Below, one piece after another: positions 1-9,018 of a stretch of DNA of 64,000 nt. Position numbers and translations under genes: made by a program. This DNA is from Halobaculum gomorrense. Lineage in GTDB: Archaea > Halobacteriota > Halobacteria > Halobacteriales > Haloferacaceae. The notes beneath the pieces were generated by a model. The model was not told the DNA's origin. It searched no databases and was given only the letters and a program-made list of their open reading frames with translations. The stretch covers positions 269,780 through 333,779 of the forward strand of contig NZ_FQWV01000001.1 of the NCBI RefSeq assembly GCF_900129775.1, written 5' to 3'. Each line of letters opens with the position of its first letter. Within the stretch, counting starts at the first letter, position 1.

Positions 1-1
1 C

Positions 2-2155
2 TTTTCGTTCAACTCCCCGCACGGCGCCTGCCCCGAGTGCGAGGGCATCGGCTCGACGAAGGAGGTCGATGAGGACCTCGTCGTCACTGACCCGAGCCAG
101 CCGATCAAGCACGTGTTCGAGCCGTGGAGCTACAACCGCTCGTACTACCGCACCCGCCTCGACAACGTCGCTGACCACTTCGGCGTCAGCGTCGAGACGC
201 CGTTCGAGGAGCTTTCAGAGTCTCAGCAGCGGCAGTTCCTCTACGGCACCGACGAGGAGGTGGAGTTCGAACAGCAGACGAAGAACGGCGTGCGCCGTAA
301 GACCCAGAAGTTCGAGGGCGTCATCCCGAACCTGGAGCGCCGCCACGTCGAGACGGACTCCGACCGGACCCGCGAGCACATCGAGGAGTTCATGGCCGTC
401 ACCACCTGCCCCAAGTGCGAGGGGACGCGCCTGAAGCCCCAGAGCCGGTCGGTGTACGTCGACGGTACGTCGATCACCGACGTGAACGAGCTGTCGATCG
501 GCGACGCGCTCGACCACTTCGAGGGGATGGAAGAGACGATGAGTGAGCGCGAGCGGACTATCGCCGAGGAGATCCTCAAGGAGATCCGCGCGCGCTTGGG
601 CTTCATGGAGGAGGTCGGGCTGGAGTACCTCACGCTCGACCGCGAGGCGTCGACCCTCTCTGGCGGCGAGAGCCAGCGCATCCGCCTCGCCACGCAGGTC
701 GGCTCTGGGCTGGTGGGCGTCCTCTATGTCCTCGACGAGCCGAGTATCGGTCTCCACCAGCGCGACAACGACCGCCTGCTCGACACGCTGGAGGGCCTTC
801 GCGATCTCGGCAACACGCTCCTCGTGGTGGAGCACGACGAGGCGACGATGCGCCGGGCGGACAACATCATCGACATCGGTCCCGGGCCGGGCAAGCGCGG
901 CGGCGAGATCGTCGCGCAGGGCGACTTCGACGACATCGTGAACACCGATGAGTCGGTGACGGGCGACTACCTCGCGGGCCGGAAGGTCGTCGGGGTGCCG
1001 GAGACGCGCCGCGACAGCGACGCCGCGCTCACCGTCGAGGGCGCGCGTCAGCACAACCTCAAGGACGTGGACGTGGACATCCCGGTCGGGCAGTTCACCG
1101 CCATCACGGGCGTCTCCGGCTCCGGGAAGTCGACGCTGATGCACGACGTGCTGTACAAGGGGCTCGCGCGCGAGATGAACGACAACACGGAGGTCGACCC
1201 CGGCGAGCACGACCGCATCGCCGGGATGGACACCATCGAGGGCGTGCGCCTCATCGACCAGTCGCCCATCGGCCGGACGCCGCGGTCGAACCCCGCGACG
1301 TACACCGACGTGTTCGACTACGTCCGCGAGCTGTTCGCCGAGACCAAACTGGCGAATCAGCGCGGCTACGACAAGGGTCGCTTCTCGTTCAACGTGAAGG
1401 GCGGCCGCTGCGAGGAGTGCGGCGGGCAGGGAACCGTCAAGATCGAGATGAACTTCCTGTCTGACGTGCACGTCCCCTGTGAGGAGTGCGGCGGCGCCCG
1501 CTACAACGACGAGACGCTCGACGTGACCTACAAGGGCAAGACCATCGCGGACGTGCTCGACATGAGCGTCGAGGAGGCGTACGACTTCTTCGAGTCCCAC
1601 AGCGGCCTCGAACGCCGGCTCGGTCTGCTGAAGGACGTGGGCCTCGACTACATGCAGTTGGGCCAGCCCTCGACCACCCTCTCGGGCGGGGAAGCCCAGC
1701 GCGTCAAGCTCGCCGAGGAGCTCGGCAAAAAGGACGCCGGCGACACCCTCTACTTGCTCGACGAGCCGACCACGGGGCTGCACAAGGCCGACGAGCGCAA
1801 GCTCATCAACGTGCTCCACCGGCTCACCGACAAGGGCAACACCGTCGTCGTCATCGAGCACGAGCTCGACCTGGTGAAGAACGCCGACCACATCGTCGAT
1901 CTGGGCCCCGAGGGCGGCGACGGCGGCGGCGAGGTCGTCGCCGCGGGCACCCCGGAGGCGGTCGCCCGCATCGAGGAGTCCCACACCGGTCGGTACCTCC
2001 GCGACTACCTCCCGGCGGTGGACGCCGAGGGCCCCCGAAGCGACCGCCGGATGCCCGCGCTGGCGGCCGAAGCGACCGACGCTGACGGGGGAGAGAGCAG
2101 AGACGAGAGCGCAGAGGAGGGCGAGGCGGTCGAAGCACCTGCGACCGACGACTGA
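2..2155 (+). CDS. uvrA: Excinuclease ABC subunit A (5'-truncated)
   Basis: Damage-recognition ATPase of nucleotide excision repair, acting with UvrB and UvrC. The reading frame is open from base 2, so the gene begins before the window; 717 residues are visible of a protein that is usually 950-1000 long. Visible are CxxC pairs of the UvrA zinc modules (CPECEG, CPKCEG and CEECGG twice), both ABC signature motifs (LSGGESQRIRLA and LSGGEAQRVKLA), a Walker A (GVSGSGKST) and two Walker B/D-loop stretches (YVLDEPSIGLH and YLLDEPTTGLH). The C-terminal tail of about 45 residues is acidic and low in complexity, typical of haloarchaeal adaptation. Haloarchaea are known to use a bacterial-type Uvr system. 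Function is secure. Confidence 0.97.
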   Translation, partial: FSFNSPHGACPECEGIGSTKEVDEDLVVTDPSQPIKHVFEPWSYNRSYYRTRLDNVADHFGVSVETPFEELSESQQRQFLYGTDEEVEFEQQTKNGVRRKTQKFEGVIPNLERRHVETDSDRTREHIEEFMAVTTCPKCEGTRLKPQSRSVYVDGTSITDVNELSIGDALDHFEGMEETMSERERTIAEEILKEIRARLGFMEEVGLEYLTLDREASTLSGGESQRIRLATQVGSGLVGVLYVLDEPSIGLHQRDNDRLLDTLEGLRDLGNTLLVVEHDEATMRRADNIIDIGPGPGKRGGEIVAQGDFDDIVNTDESVTGDYLAGRKVVGVPETRRDSDAALTVEGARQHNLKDVDVDIPVGQFTAITGVSGSGKSTLMHDVLYKGLAREMNDNTEVDPGEHDRIAGMDTIEGVRLIDQSPIGRTPRSNPATYTDVFDYVRELFAETKLANQRGYDKGRFSFNVKGGRCEECGGQGTVKIEMNFLSDVHVPCEECGGARYNDETLDVTYKGKTIADVLDMSVEEAYDFFESHSGLERRLGLLKDVGLDYMQLGQPSTTLSGGEAQRVKLAEELGKKDAGDTLYLLDEPTTGLHKADERKLINVLHRLTDKGNTVVVIEHELDLVKNADHIVDLGPEGGDGGGEVVAAGTPEAVARIEESHTGRYLRDYLPAVDAEGPRSDRRMPALAAEATDADGGESRDESAEEGEAVEAPATDD

Positions 2156-2206
2156 CGGGGCGCCCTCCGGCCGACCTTTTTCGCTCTCCGCCGCGAACGG
2201 ACGGCT

Positions 2207-3208
2207 ATGGTAACCGTCTACGCCGCGATGCGTGACTGCTTCCGCGTCGTCGACCCCGACGGGGAGAAGGCGGTCACGGCTCCGGAGTTCGACGGCCGCG
2301 CGCTCGAATGCGTCGCGGTCCATCCCGACGCGCCCGACCGCGCGTTCGTCGGCACGTTCGAGTCGGGCCTGTGGCGCTCGACGGACGCCGGCGCGACGTT
2401 CGAGCGCGTCGGCGCCGAGACCGTCGACCAGGCAGCGGTGATGGCGGCGGCAGCTTCCCCGCACGACCCCGACGTGATCTGGGCCGGGACCGAGCCGTCG
2501 CGGGTCTACCGCTCGACCGACGGCGGCGACGCGTGGGAGCGCCGCGACGGCGTCGTCGACCTCCCCTCCAGCGACGAGTGGGCGTTCCCACCGCGGCCGC
2601 ACACCCATCACGTCCGGTGGATCGAGCCGGACCCGGACGACCCCGGCCACCTGTACGTCGCCGTCGAGGCCGGCGCGCTCGTGACCACGGGCGACGGCGG
2701 CGAGACGTGGCGCGACCGCGCGCCGGGGTCGCGACGCGACACGCATTCGATGGCGACGCACCCCGACGCGCCCGACCGCGCCTGGGCGGCCGCCGGCGAC
2801 GGCTACGCGGAGACGAGCGACGGCGGCGAGACGTGGGATCACCCGCAGACTGGACTCGACCGGACCTACTGCTGGAGCGTCGCCGTCGACGCCGGCGACC
2901 CGGACCGCGCGCTCGTCTCGGCCGCACGCGGCGCCCGCGAGGCGCACACGGCCGAGCGTGCGGAGACGTACGTCTACCGGCGATCCGGCGACTCGGAGTG
3001 GGTACGCCTCGACGGTCGGGGGCTCCCGCTCGGCGAGGGCGTCACTCGGCCGGTGCTCGCCGCCGGCGACCCGGGGGAGTTCTACGCGCTATCGAATCGT
3101 GGGCTGTACCGGACCACGAACGCGGGAGACTCGTGGGAGGAAGTCGCCGTCGACTGGCCCGATCGGACCGCGGACCAGACCGCTCGCGGGCTGGCGGTCC
3201 TCCCGTAG
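2207..3208 (+). CDS. BNR/sortilin-like beta-propeller protein
   Basis: A 333-residue protein made of repeated blades with the pattern Ser-Thr-Asp-x-Gly-x-Thr-Trp: RSTDAGATFERV, RSTDGGDAWER, TTGDGGETWRD, ETSDGGETWDH and RTTNAGDSWEE. These Asp-box (BNR) repeats are typical of sialidase/VPS10-like propellers. There is no signal peptide or membrane segment, so it is probably cytoplasmic. The ATG at 2207 has a T-rich box (CTTTTTC) about 27 bases upstream, which fits a leaderless start. Such proteins are often annotated as glycosyl hydrolase, but no catalytic residues for sugar cleavage can be pointed to; the substrate is unknown. Confidence 0.8.
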   Translation: MVTVYAAMRDCFRVVDPDGEKAVTAPEFDGRALECVAVHPDAPDRAFVGTFESGLWRSTDAGATFERVGAETVDQAAVMAAAASPHDPDVIWAGTEPSRVYRSTDGGDAWERRDGVVDLPSSDEWAFPPRPHTHHVRWIEPDPDDPGHLYVAVEAGALVTTGDGGETWRDRAPGSRRDTHSMATHPDAPDRAWAAAGDGYAETSDGGETWDHPQTGLDRTYCWSVAVDAGDPDRALVSAARGAREAHTAERAETYVYRRSGDSEWVRLDGRGLPLGEGVTRPVLAAGDPGEFYALSNRGLYRTTNAGDSWEEVAVDWPDRTADQTARGLAVLP

Positions 3209-3372
3209 CCCCATCGCGACCGAGGGTTCATACCCGATGGCGAGGCCAGCACCCCCGTGACCTGAACGTCGCCGCGCGGCGGTTCGCGGGTGTGTGGTCA
3301 CCCGTCGCGCGTCGCGGTCGATCGTCGGTCGGCCGCCGTGATCGACCGCCTGTCAGCCTCACGACGACCCAC

Positions 3373-3384
3373 GAGATATATCTC
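3373..3384 (+). promoter_or_regulatory. TATA box of the geranylgeranyl reductase family gene
   Basis: A perfect palindrome GAGATATATCTC is centred 27 bases before the ATG at 3406. That is the spacing expected of an archaeal box A driving a leaderless mRNA, and it supports the chosen start codon. Confidence 0.65.
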
Positions 3385-3405
3385 CGTCCGCACGAAGCGA
3401 CGAAT

Positions 3406-4485
3406 ATGTACGACTTCGTCGTGGTCGGTGTCGGTCCGGCGGGCGCGCGCTTCGCCCGGCGGGCCGCCGAGGCCCACTACGACGTGCTCGCCCTCGAGAA
3501 GGGGACGATCGGCGAGCCGTTGGCCTGTTCGGGGCACGTCTCGACCGACATCTGGGAGTACGTCCCGAGCGACGCGAAGGAGCGGCTGCTCCAGAACCGC
3601 GTGTACGGCGCAAACTTCCACGTCGGCGGCCCCGACTCGCCGAGCGACCGCTTCTACAAGCGCGAGGAGATCTCGAACGTGATCGACCGCGTCGCACTCG
3701 ACCGGACGCTCGCCGACGCGGCGCGCGACGCAGGCGCCGACGTGCGCGAGGGCCACACCGTCACGAAGGTGGAGGAAAAGGCCGGCTACGTCGAGGTAAC
3801 CGCGAGCGTCGGCGGCGAGGAACGGACGTTCGAGGGCCGGATGGTCGCCGGCGCCGACGGTCCGGTCTCCCGAGTTCGCAAGCAGCTCGACCTCCCCGAG
3901 CCGACGGAGAAACTCCACGGTGTCCTCGCGTTCACCGACGAGGTCGACGACGGCGACTACGTCGACGTGCACCTCACGGCGCCGCGCTTCTTTGCGTGGC
4001 GGATCCCCCGCGGTGACGCGGGCGTCGAGTACGGCCTCGCCGCGCCGCCGGGCCACGAGGTGAACGAGCTGTTCGACCGACTCACTGACGCGTACGGCGT
4101 GGAGACCGACCGCTTCTGCTCGGGCGCCATCCCGATCGGCCCGCCCGAGCGGACCACCGCGAAGCGGGGGTTCCTGCTGGGCGATGCGGCCGCCCAGACG
4201 AAGCCGTTCACCGGCGGCGGCATCCTCTACGGGATGCGCGCGGCCGACGTGGCCGCCGACGTGATCGACCCGCAGGACCCGAACACGCTCCCCCGATACG
4301 AGGAGGGATGGCGCGAGGAGTTGAGCCGGGAGATCCGACTCGGTCACTGGATCCGCCGCGCGTACTCGCTTCCCGCTCCCGTGCAGCGGGTCGGGCTGTG
4401 GGCGCTCTCGGGCGAGATCGGCGTTCACATGGACGAACCGAGCTCGTTCTTTTCGCGGGACAACCTGAGGAAGCTGTTCTCGTAG
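3406..4485 (+). CDS. Geranylgeranyl reductase family FAD-dependent oxidoreductase
   Basis: A 359-residue flavoprotein. The N-terminus carries a dinucleotide-binding Rossmann motif (GVGPAGARFARRAA, residues 7-20), followed by the family motif around Ala-Cys-Ser-Gly-His (residues 40-44) and a C-terminal GDAAAQTKPFTGGG segment that contacts FAD. Relatives (digeranylgeranylglycerophospholipid reductase and GGR) hydrogenate the isoprenoid chains of archaeal lipids or quinones. Which isoprenoid is reduced cannot be told from sequence, since haloarchaea have several paralogues. The ATG at 3406 is preferred because of the strong TATA box at 3373-3384; the frame is open upstream but that stretch reads as low-complexity Arg-rich noise. 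Confidence 0.88.
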   Translation: MYDFVVVGVGPAGARFARRAAEAHYDVLALEKGTIGEPLACSGHVSTDIWEYVPSDAKERLLQNRVYGANFHVGGPDSPSDRFYKREEISNVIDRVALDRTLADAARDAGADVREGHTVTKVEEKAGYVEVTASVGGEERTFEGRMVAGADGPVSRVRKQLDLPEPTEKLHGVLAFTDEVDDGDYVDVHLTAPRFFAWRIPRGDAGVEYGLAAPPGHEVNELFDRLTDAYGVETDRFCSGAIPIGPPERTTAKRGFLLGDAAAQTKPFTGGGILYGMRAADVAADVIDPQDPNTLPRYEEGWREELSREIRLGHWIRRAYSLPAPVQRVGLWALSGEIGVHMDEPSSFFSRDNLRKLFS

Positions 4486-4527
4486 GGGCCGCCGGCTCCG
4501 CCGGCTCGCGTGTCGACTCGTCCGGCC

Positions 4528-4559
4528 GCTTGATCGTCGGGTCGCTTGATCGTCGGGTC
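4528..4559. repeat. Two tandem 16-bp repeats
   Basis: The unit GCTTGATCGTCGGGTC occurs twice in direct succession, in the short gap between two convergent genes. It is preceded by a shorter CCGCCGGCT duplication. Probably replication slippage; no function is evident. Confidence 0.9.
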
Positions 4560-4573
4560 GCCCGGCGTCAGGT

Positions 4574-5671
4574 CTACTCGGTCGCCTCAGGGTACGTCGG
4601 GAGCCGCAGCGATCGCGCGCTCCCGTCGACGAACGGGAGGTCGACGCGCTCGGCGGCGACCTCGTCGCCGTCGACGCGGACGGTCAGGTCGGTCACGTCG
4701 CCGTCGAACTCGAGGTACGCGAGCGCGATCGGCGCGCCGAGGCTCGGCGACTCGACGCCGCGGGTCACCTCGCCGACCGAGGCGTCGCCGTCGAACACCG
4801 CCGCGCCGGCCTCGGGACGCTCGTCGGGCCGGAGGCCGACGAGCCGTTGGCTCGGGCGCCCGCGGTTCTCCACCTTCGAGACGACCTCCTGGCCGACGAA
4901 ACAGCCTTTCTCGAAGTCGACGGCGGCGCGAGCGCCGGCGACGTTCGGGAGTCGACCCCGCAGTTCGGTCCCGAACAGCGGCGTTCCCGCCTCCGCGGTG
5001 AGCGTCTCCCACGTCGCGTAGCCGAACGGCGCGGCGTTGAGGCCGCGGGTCAGGAGGGTGTCGAACACGCGCTCGGCCTCCTCGGCCGCGCAGACGACCT
5101 CGTACCCCTCCTCTCCGGTGGGGCCGTCACCGGCGATCACCGTCACGCCCACGTCGTCCATCCGGCCGCGGACGAACGTGAGCTCGGGCTCCGGGGAGCC
5201 GGCGCCGTTGAGCACCGAGGCGATCTTCTCGGTCGAGGTCGGGCCGTGGACGCCGAAGACGCCGAAGTCGGCGCTCGCGTCGCGCAGTTGCACGTCGTCG
5301 ATGAAGATCTTCTCCTCCCAGTCGTCGAGGAGCGGCCCCGCGCGGTCCGGCGGCGTGAACAGCAGGAGCCGCTCGCCGGCGTTGTAGACGAACAGCTCCG
5401 TTTCGATCGCGCCCTGCGGGTCCAGTAGCAGGGCGTAGCAGCCCTCGCCATCCTCCTCGGGCACGCGGTTGGTGACGGCGTTGTCGACGAACGCGACGCG
5501 GTCGTCGCCCTCGACGACGACGACGCCGTAGCCCATCTCGATCACGCCGACACCGTTTCGCACGGCGCGGGCGGCGCTGTCGGGCCGGCCGTAGTCGGCG
5601 ACGACCTCGCGGCCGCCGCGATCGGTGAAGGTCGCGCCGTGGTCGGCGTGTACGTCGGCGACGAGACTCAT
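4574..5671 (-). CDS. GcvT/YgfZ-family aminomethyltransferase-like protein
   Basis: A 365-residue protein of the glycine-cleavage T-protein fold. The C-terminal part contains the YgfZ/GcvT signature KGCFVGQEVVSK and the barrel domain that follows it. Members either transfer the aminomethyl group to tetrahydrofolate (GcvT) or act as folate-dependent helpers of iron-sulfur cluster enzymes (YgfZ/IBA57). The KGC(Y/F)xGQE motif is characteristic of YgfZ/IBA57, so the second role is my preference. No glycine cleavage H or P protein gene is nearby. The start at 5671 (MSLVADVH) is chosen because the upstream in-frame extension is not conserved-looking. Confidence 0.82.
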   Translation of the reverse strand: MSLVADVHADHGATFTDRGGREVVADYGRPDSAARAVRNGVGVIEMGYGVVVVEGDDRVAFVDNAVTNRVPEEDGEGCYALLLDPQGAIETELFVYNAGERLLLFTPPDRAGPLLDDWEEKIFIDDVQLRDASADFGVFGVHGPTSTEKIASVLNGAGSPEPELTFVRGRMDDVGVTVIAGDGPTGEEGYEVVCAAEEAERVFDTLLTRGLNAAPFGYATWETLTAEAGTPLFGTELRGRLPNVAGARAAVDFEKGCFVGQEVVSKVENRGRPSQRLVGLRPDERPEAGAAVFDGDASVGEVTRGVESPSLGAPIALAYLEFDGDVTDLTVRVDGDEVAAERVDLPFVDGSARSLRLPTYPEATE

Positions 5672-5764
5672 ACGCGTACGCAGCCCCGCGGACGGCAAAA
5701 GGGGACCGAAAGCGGCGTCGGGCACGGGGCGGCACTGCCGGGGACTGACCGAGCGCCGCGGCGG

Positions 5765-6064
5765 TCACAGCCCGAGCCGCCGACGGATCGCGTCGATCAG
5801 CCCCGGGCCCTCGTCGACGTTGTCGCCGGCGTCGGGCACGACGCGGTCGTCGGGGTAGATCCGGACCCCTCCGTCGGCCTGCTCGACGCCGATGAGCCCG
5901 GCCGATTTCAGCGCCGACAGCGCCTCCTCCACCTCGTCGATGGTCGCGTCGACGCCGGAGCGAAGCTCCAACACGGTCATCCCGTCGTCAGCGCGCCCGA
6001 CGAGCGCGTCGAGAACCGCCACCTGCGTGTCCTCCCTGTCGCGAAACTCGGGCGGCACCCTCAT
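5765..6064 (-). CDS. Small winged-helix protein (DUF6432-like)
   Basis: A 99-residue protein with a predicted helix-turn-helix between about residues 12 and 65 (TVLELRSGVDATIDEVEEAL followed by LKSAGLIG, a recognition helix and wing). The rest is a short basic tail (IRRRLGL). The fold suggests DNA binding or protein interaction, but no target is known. I believe it belongs to the haloarchaeal family listed as DUF6432; that is from memory. It lies 93 bases upstream, in transcription sense, of the GcvT/YgfZ-like gene on the same strand and could be cotranscribed with it. Confidence 0.75.
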   Translation of the reverse strand: MRVPPEFRDREDTQVAVLDALVGRADDGMTVLELRSGVDATIDEVEEALSALKSAGLIGVEQADGGVRIYPDDRVVPDAGDNVDEGPGLIDAIRRRLGL

Positions 6065-6177
6065 ACTCGTGGGATCGCCCGGGGGCGGCTTACGTCTACC
6101 GGCGAACGCCCTCCGTCCGTCAGTCCCGCCCGCACGTCGCCCGCACGGCGCGCGTGCCACGCGTCCGACGCGAGCGA

Positions 6178-6190
6178 ACCCTTTTATGGA
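6178..6190 (+). promoter_or_regulatory. TATA box of the acidic zinc-ribbon gene
   Basis: ACCCTTTTATGG places TTTTATGG about 27 bases before the ATG at 6212, indicating a leaderless transcript and supporting that start. Confidence 0.6.
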
Positions 6191-6211
6191 TTAGGGCGAT
6201 TCGTAGGCACA

Positions 6212-7579
6212 ATGGGACTCAGATGTCTCCTCGGCCACGACTTCTCGGAGCCGAGGATGGAACGGGACCGCGAGGAGCGGGGAGACGAGGTCGTCATCAC
6301 CATCTCGGAGGTGAAAGAGTGCAGCCGCTGCGGCGAGACGCGAGTCGTCTCCGAGAATAAGGAGGTCACCTCGGTGGATCAACTCCTCGAGGAGTCCGGC
6401 TCCGCGGCCGCCCCACCGGTGTCGGCGACGGCGGATGCGACCGGCACCGGGACGGCGGACACGAGCCACGACTCCAGCGAGGGCGACGCGGCCGGCGCGG
6501 CGGAAACGGCTACTACGGCCGACACGGCCGATGCGGACGCCGGTGACGCAGAGGGCGAAACCGTACGCGACGCCACGGACGCGGCTGCCGCCGCCGCCGA
6601 CGACGGGGGCGACCCCGACGCCGCTGCCGTCGACACCGACTTCGATCATCCCGCGGCCGACCCGGCCGAAGACGGGGGCAACCCCGACGTTCAAGAGGAC
6701 GCCGAGATCCTCGGCGCCGATGACGACACCTCGGCCGGCGGGGGCGTCGCAAGCGGAGCCGGCGATGCGGAGCCGACGGCGAACGCAGCCGACTCGGGCG
6801 GTCGAGCCCACGGGGAGTGGCCCGACGCCGACGCGAACCGCCGCGGCGACGACGCCGACGGCGGACCCGCTGAGTGGCCCGACGCCGACCGCAACCTCTC
6901 TGACCAACCGACCGACGAGGCGGGGGCCGACGACCAGCACAGGCCGGCTGACGGGGAGTCGGAAGACGTGGAGTTCATCGACAGCGAGGACGATGGCGCC
7001 GAGGACGAGGGCAGCGAGGACGCCGCCGCCAACGAGGCTCGAACCGACGTGGTGCCCGACGCGAAGCGCGCCGACGAACCGGGCGCGGCGACGGACCCGA
7101 GCGAGGAGGACGTGGAGTTCGTGGATGGAGCCGGTCCGGACGACTGGCCCGAACAGGCCGGCGACGACGAGGGGTACGACGCCGAACTCGGCGACGACGA
7201 CGGCGGCGACGGCGTCTCCGTGGACGGAAACCTCACGCCCCAGGTCGACCCCGAGGTCGCCAGCCAGGAGGACGTGGAGTTCATCGAGGCGGACGCCGAC
7301 GCGGCTGCGGGCGGGCCCGCTCCGACGGCCGAGGACGACCGCTCCGACGGCGCCAGCGGGGGCGACCCAGCAGACGCCGGCTGCGGGACCCCCGGCCCGG
7401 ACGACGCCGAGCGCTCGCGTCCGAACGTCGAACTTCGGACGACCGTCGACCGCGTCGACACCGTCTACGTCTGCCCGGAGTGCGGGAACGGCGAGCCGGT
7501 CGGCGCCTCCTCGATGCGCGCCGGCGACATCTGCCCCGAATGCAAGCGGGGCTACATCGAAGAGCGCGAGGTTCAATAA
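6212..7579 (+). CDS. Long acidic disordered protein with terminal zinc ribbons
   Basis: 455 residues. The N-terminal 55 residues are folded-looking, with C5/H9 and C37-x2-C40. The C-terminal 40 residues hold a zinc ribbon (C421-x2-C424 and C441-x2-C444). Between them lie about 360 residues of Asp/Ala/Gly/Glu-rich, probably disordered sequence with recurring motifs: EDVEFIDS (251), EDVEFVDG (299), EDVEFIEA (353), and WPDADANR (203) with WPDADRNL (222). I believe this is the haloarchaeal DUF7093 family, from memory. Function unknown; the layout of two metal-binding ends joined by a linker with repeated short motifs suggests a scaffold or adaptor. The start is set by the TATA box at 6178-6190. 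Confidence 0.82.
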   Translation: MGLRCLLGHDFSEPRMERDREERGDEVVITISEVKECSRCGETRVVSENKEVTSVDQLLEESGSAAAPPVSATADATGTGTADTSHDSSEGDAAGAAETATTADTADADAGDAEGETVRDATDAAAAAADDGGDPDAAAVDTDFDHPAADPAEDGGNPDVQEDAEILGADDDTSAGGGVASGAGDAEPTANAADSGGRAHGEWPDADANRRGDDADGGPAEWPDADRNLSDQPTDEAGADDQHRPADGESEDVEFIDSEDDGAEDEGSEDAAANEARTDVVPDAKRADEPGAATDPSEEDVEFVDGAGPDDWPEQAGDDEGYDAELGDDDGGDGVSVDGNLTPQVDPEVASQEDVEFIEADADAAAGGPAPTAEDDRSDGASGGDPADAGCGTPGPDDAERSRPNVELRTTVDRVDTVYVCPECGNGEPVGASSMRAGDICPECKRGYIEEREVQ

Positions 7580-7817
7580 CGTTCTCCGCCCCGAACGGCG
7601 AGAGGTTCTTTCCGCACCTCCGCAACCTCCTCCGGCCTACGCGACGCGACCGATCGCCTCGTTGACGGCAGTTCGCTTCGACGGCGACGGACCCGCATCG
7701 GTTCCCGCCGCCCGTTGCGACCGCGGCGCGTCGATCCGCGCGAGCGGACGGGCCGCCCGTCACGCGATCGGTCGGGTTCGGCGGACAGACACGCCCACGC
7801 GCCGTCTGACGAAACGT

Positions 7818-7824
7818 GTTTACC
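7818..7824 (+). promoter_or_regulatory. TATA-like box of the DUF5611-like gene
   Basis: GTTTACC lies about 26 bases before the ATG at 7847 and is preceded by a purine-rich GACGAAAC that could act as the TFB recognition element. Confidence 0.5.
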
Positions 7825-7846
7825 GCCCCCGGGCAAACGGCCGGGC

Positions 7847-8230
7847 ATGAAGCAGTACAAGATGCGTCGCGGCGAGCATCTCGAAGACCGGATGCCCGAC
7901 CTGAAAGCCGAGATCGAAGAGCGCTTCGGCCCGGTCACGGGCAGCGAGGAGTACAACGGGCACGAGCTGTACGTCGTCGAGGAGCCCGACAACCCGGTGT
8001 TCGATCGGATCGTCGCCGGCGCGGCGTCGTACTCGGGCAAGAAAAACAAGCTCGCGGTCCACTTCGAGGAGCGACCCGCAGAGGAGGTCATCGCCGAGGG
8101 TAACGCCGACGCCGCCGCCGACGCGGTCGACGCGAAGAACTCGTTCCTGCTCGACGCCACCGGCCGCGACGCCAAGTCGCGCCGCGACTCCATGAAGCGC
8201 GACGTTGAAGACGATGCCCCCGACTACTGA
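7847..8230 (+). CDS. DUF5611 family protein
   Basis: A 127-residue, compact, soluble haloarchaeal protein starting MKQYKMRRGEHLEDRMPDL. It has no membrane segment and no catalytic motif. I recognise it as the DUF5611 family, found widely in Halobacteria and without known function. The start is backed by a TATA-like box about 26 bases upstream. The 267 bases before it (7580-7846) hold no gene that I can support. Confidence 0.82.
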   Translation: MKQYKMRRGEHLEDRMPDLKAEIEERFGPVTGSEEYNGHELYVVEEPDNPVFDRIVAGAASYSGKKNKLAVHFEERPAEEVIAEGNADAAADAVDAKNSFLLDATGRDAKSRRDSMKRDVEDDAPDY

Positions 8231-8464
8231 GCGCTCGCGACGCTGGTTCTCGACGCTGCCCGTCGGCGATCGCTGACGGCGCCCGGAGTGTCCCACCCGT
8301 CGATCAGCGGCGGCGCAGTACCGCCCGCGCCGTTCTCGCGCCGGATCCCCGCGCACCTCGCGATCCTGTCCGCGCCACTCCGACCGAACGCTCTCGGCTC
8401 GGATATCGACGGCTCCGAACCCGAATGATTATTTATTCGACTCTGAGTAAAGTTTTGCAACAGG

Positions 8465-8473
8465 TTTTTTACA
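8465..8473 (+). promoter_or_regulatory. TATA-like box of the UspA gene
   Basis: TTTTTTACA is centred about 26 bases before the ATG at 8495. The surrounding 8420-8475 is distinctly AT-rich compared with the flanks, and a second AT-rich block (ATTATTTATTC) lies at about 8425-8436. The remaining gap 8231-8420 shows nothing else. Confidence 0.55.
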
Positions 8474-8494
8474 CTCGGGCTCGTACCGAGCGGT

Positions 8495-8938
8495 ATGAGC
8501 ATCGAAACGATTCTGTTGATGGTAAAGCGGGACGACGGTGAGCGACTGGATCGACTGACCGAGGAGGCGATCGAGGTGGCCTCGGCGACGGGAGCGCGGA
8601 TCGTGGTCGCCCACGCCTTCGAGACCCAGGAGGACGTCGACGAGGCGCTCTCGCAGTTGGAGGGCGTCGACGGCACGCCGTCTGACGTGGCCCGTCGCCT
8701 AGAGGGAATCCGTCGAGCGATGAAGGCACTCGAGGCGGCGGGCGTCGAGTACGCCGTTGAGGGCGTCGTCGGCGATCCCGGCGACGCGATCGCGGAGCTG
8801 GCCGAGCGCGTCGGCGCCGACCGGGTGTTCGTCGGCGGCCGCAAGCGCTCCCCGACGGGCAAGGCCGTGTTCGGGTCGACGGCCCAGCAGATCATGCTGT
8901 CGGCGCCGTGTCCGGTGACGTTCGTCCGGGAGGAGTGA
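8495..8938 (+). CDS. Universal stress protein UspA family
   Basis: A 147-residue single-domain Usp protein. The N-terminal strand ETILLMVKR, the middle VVGDPGDAIAELAERVGADRVFVGGRKRS and the C-terminal GxxxxGSTAQQIMLSAPCPVTFV match the ATP-binding Usp subgroup (GGRKRSPTGKAVFGSTAQ corresponds to the G-x2-G-x9-G-S/T loop). It binds ATP and acts in general stress resistance; its partner is unknown. It stands alone, with an AT-rich promoter upstream. Confidence 0.92.
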   Translation: MSIETILLMVKRDDGERLDRLTEEAIEVASATGARIVVAHAFETQEDVDEALSQLEGVDGTPSDVARRLEGIRRAMKALEAAGVEYAVEGVVGDPGDAIAELAERVGADRVFVGGRKRSPTGKAVFGSTAQQIMLSAPCPVTFVREE

Positions 8939-9018
8939 CGGCGTTCGTCGTCGGCGACTCACTCGCTCGCGTGTGAGAAAGCGGTATCCGTAAGTGCGGC
9001 CGCCCGAACCAACGCGTG

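Noticed and set aside
215-2947. A 910-codon minus-strand open frame across uvrA and the BNR gene
   Set aside because: It is a shadow of two well-supported genes; high GC makes antisense frames stop-poor, and its translation is Arg/Val/Ala-rich without any domain.
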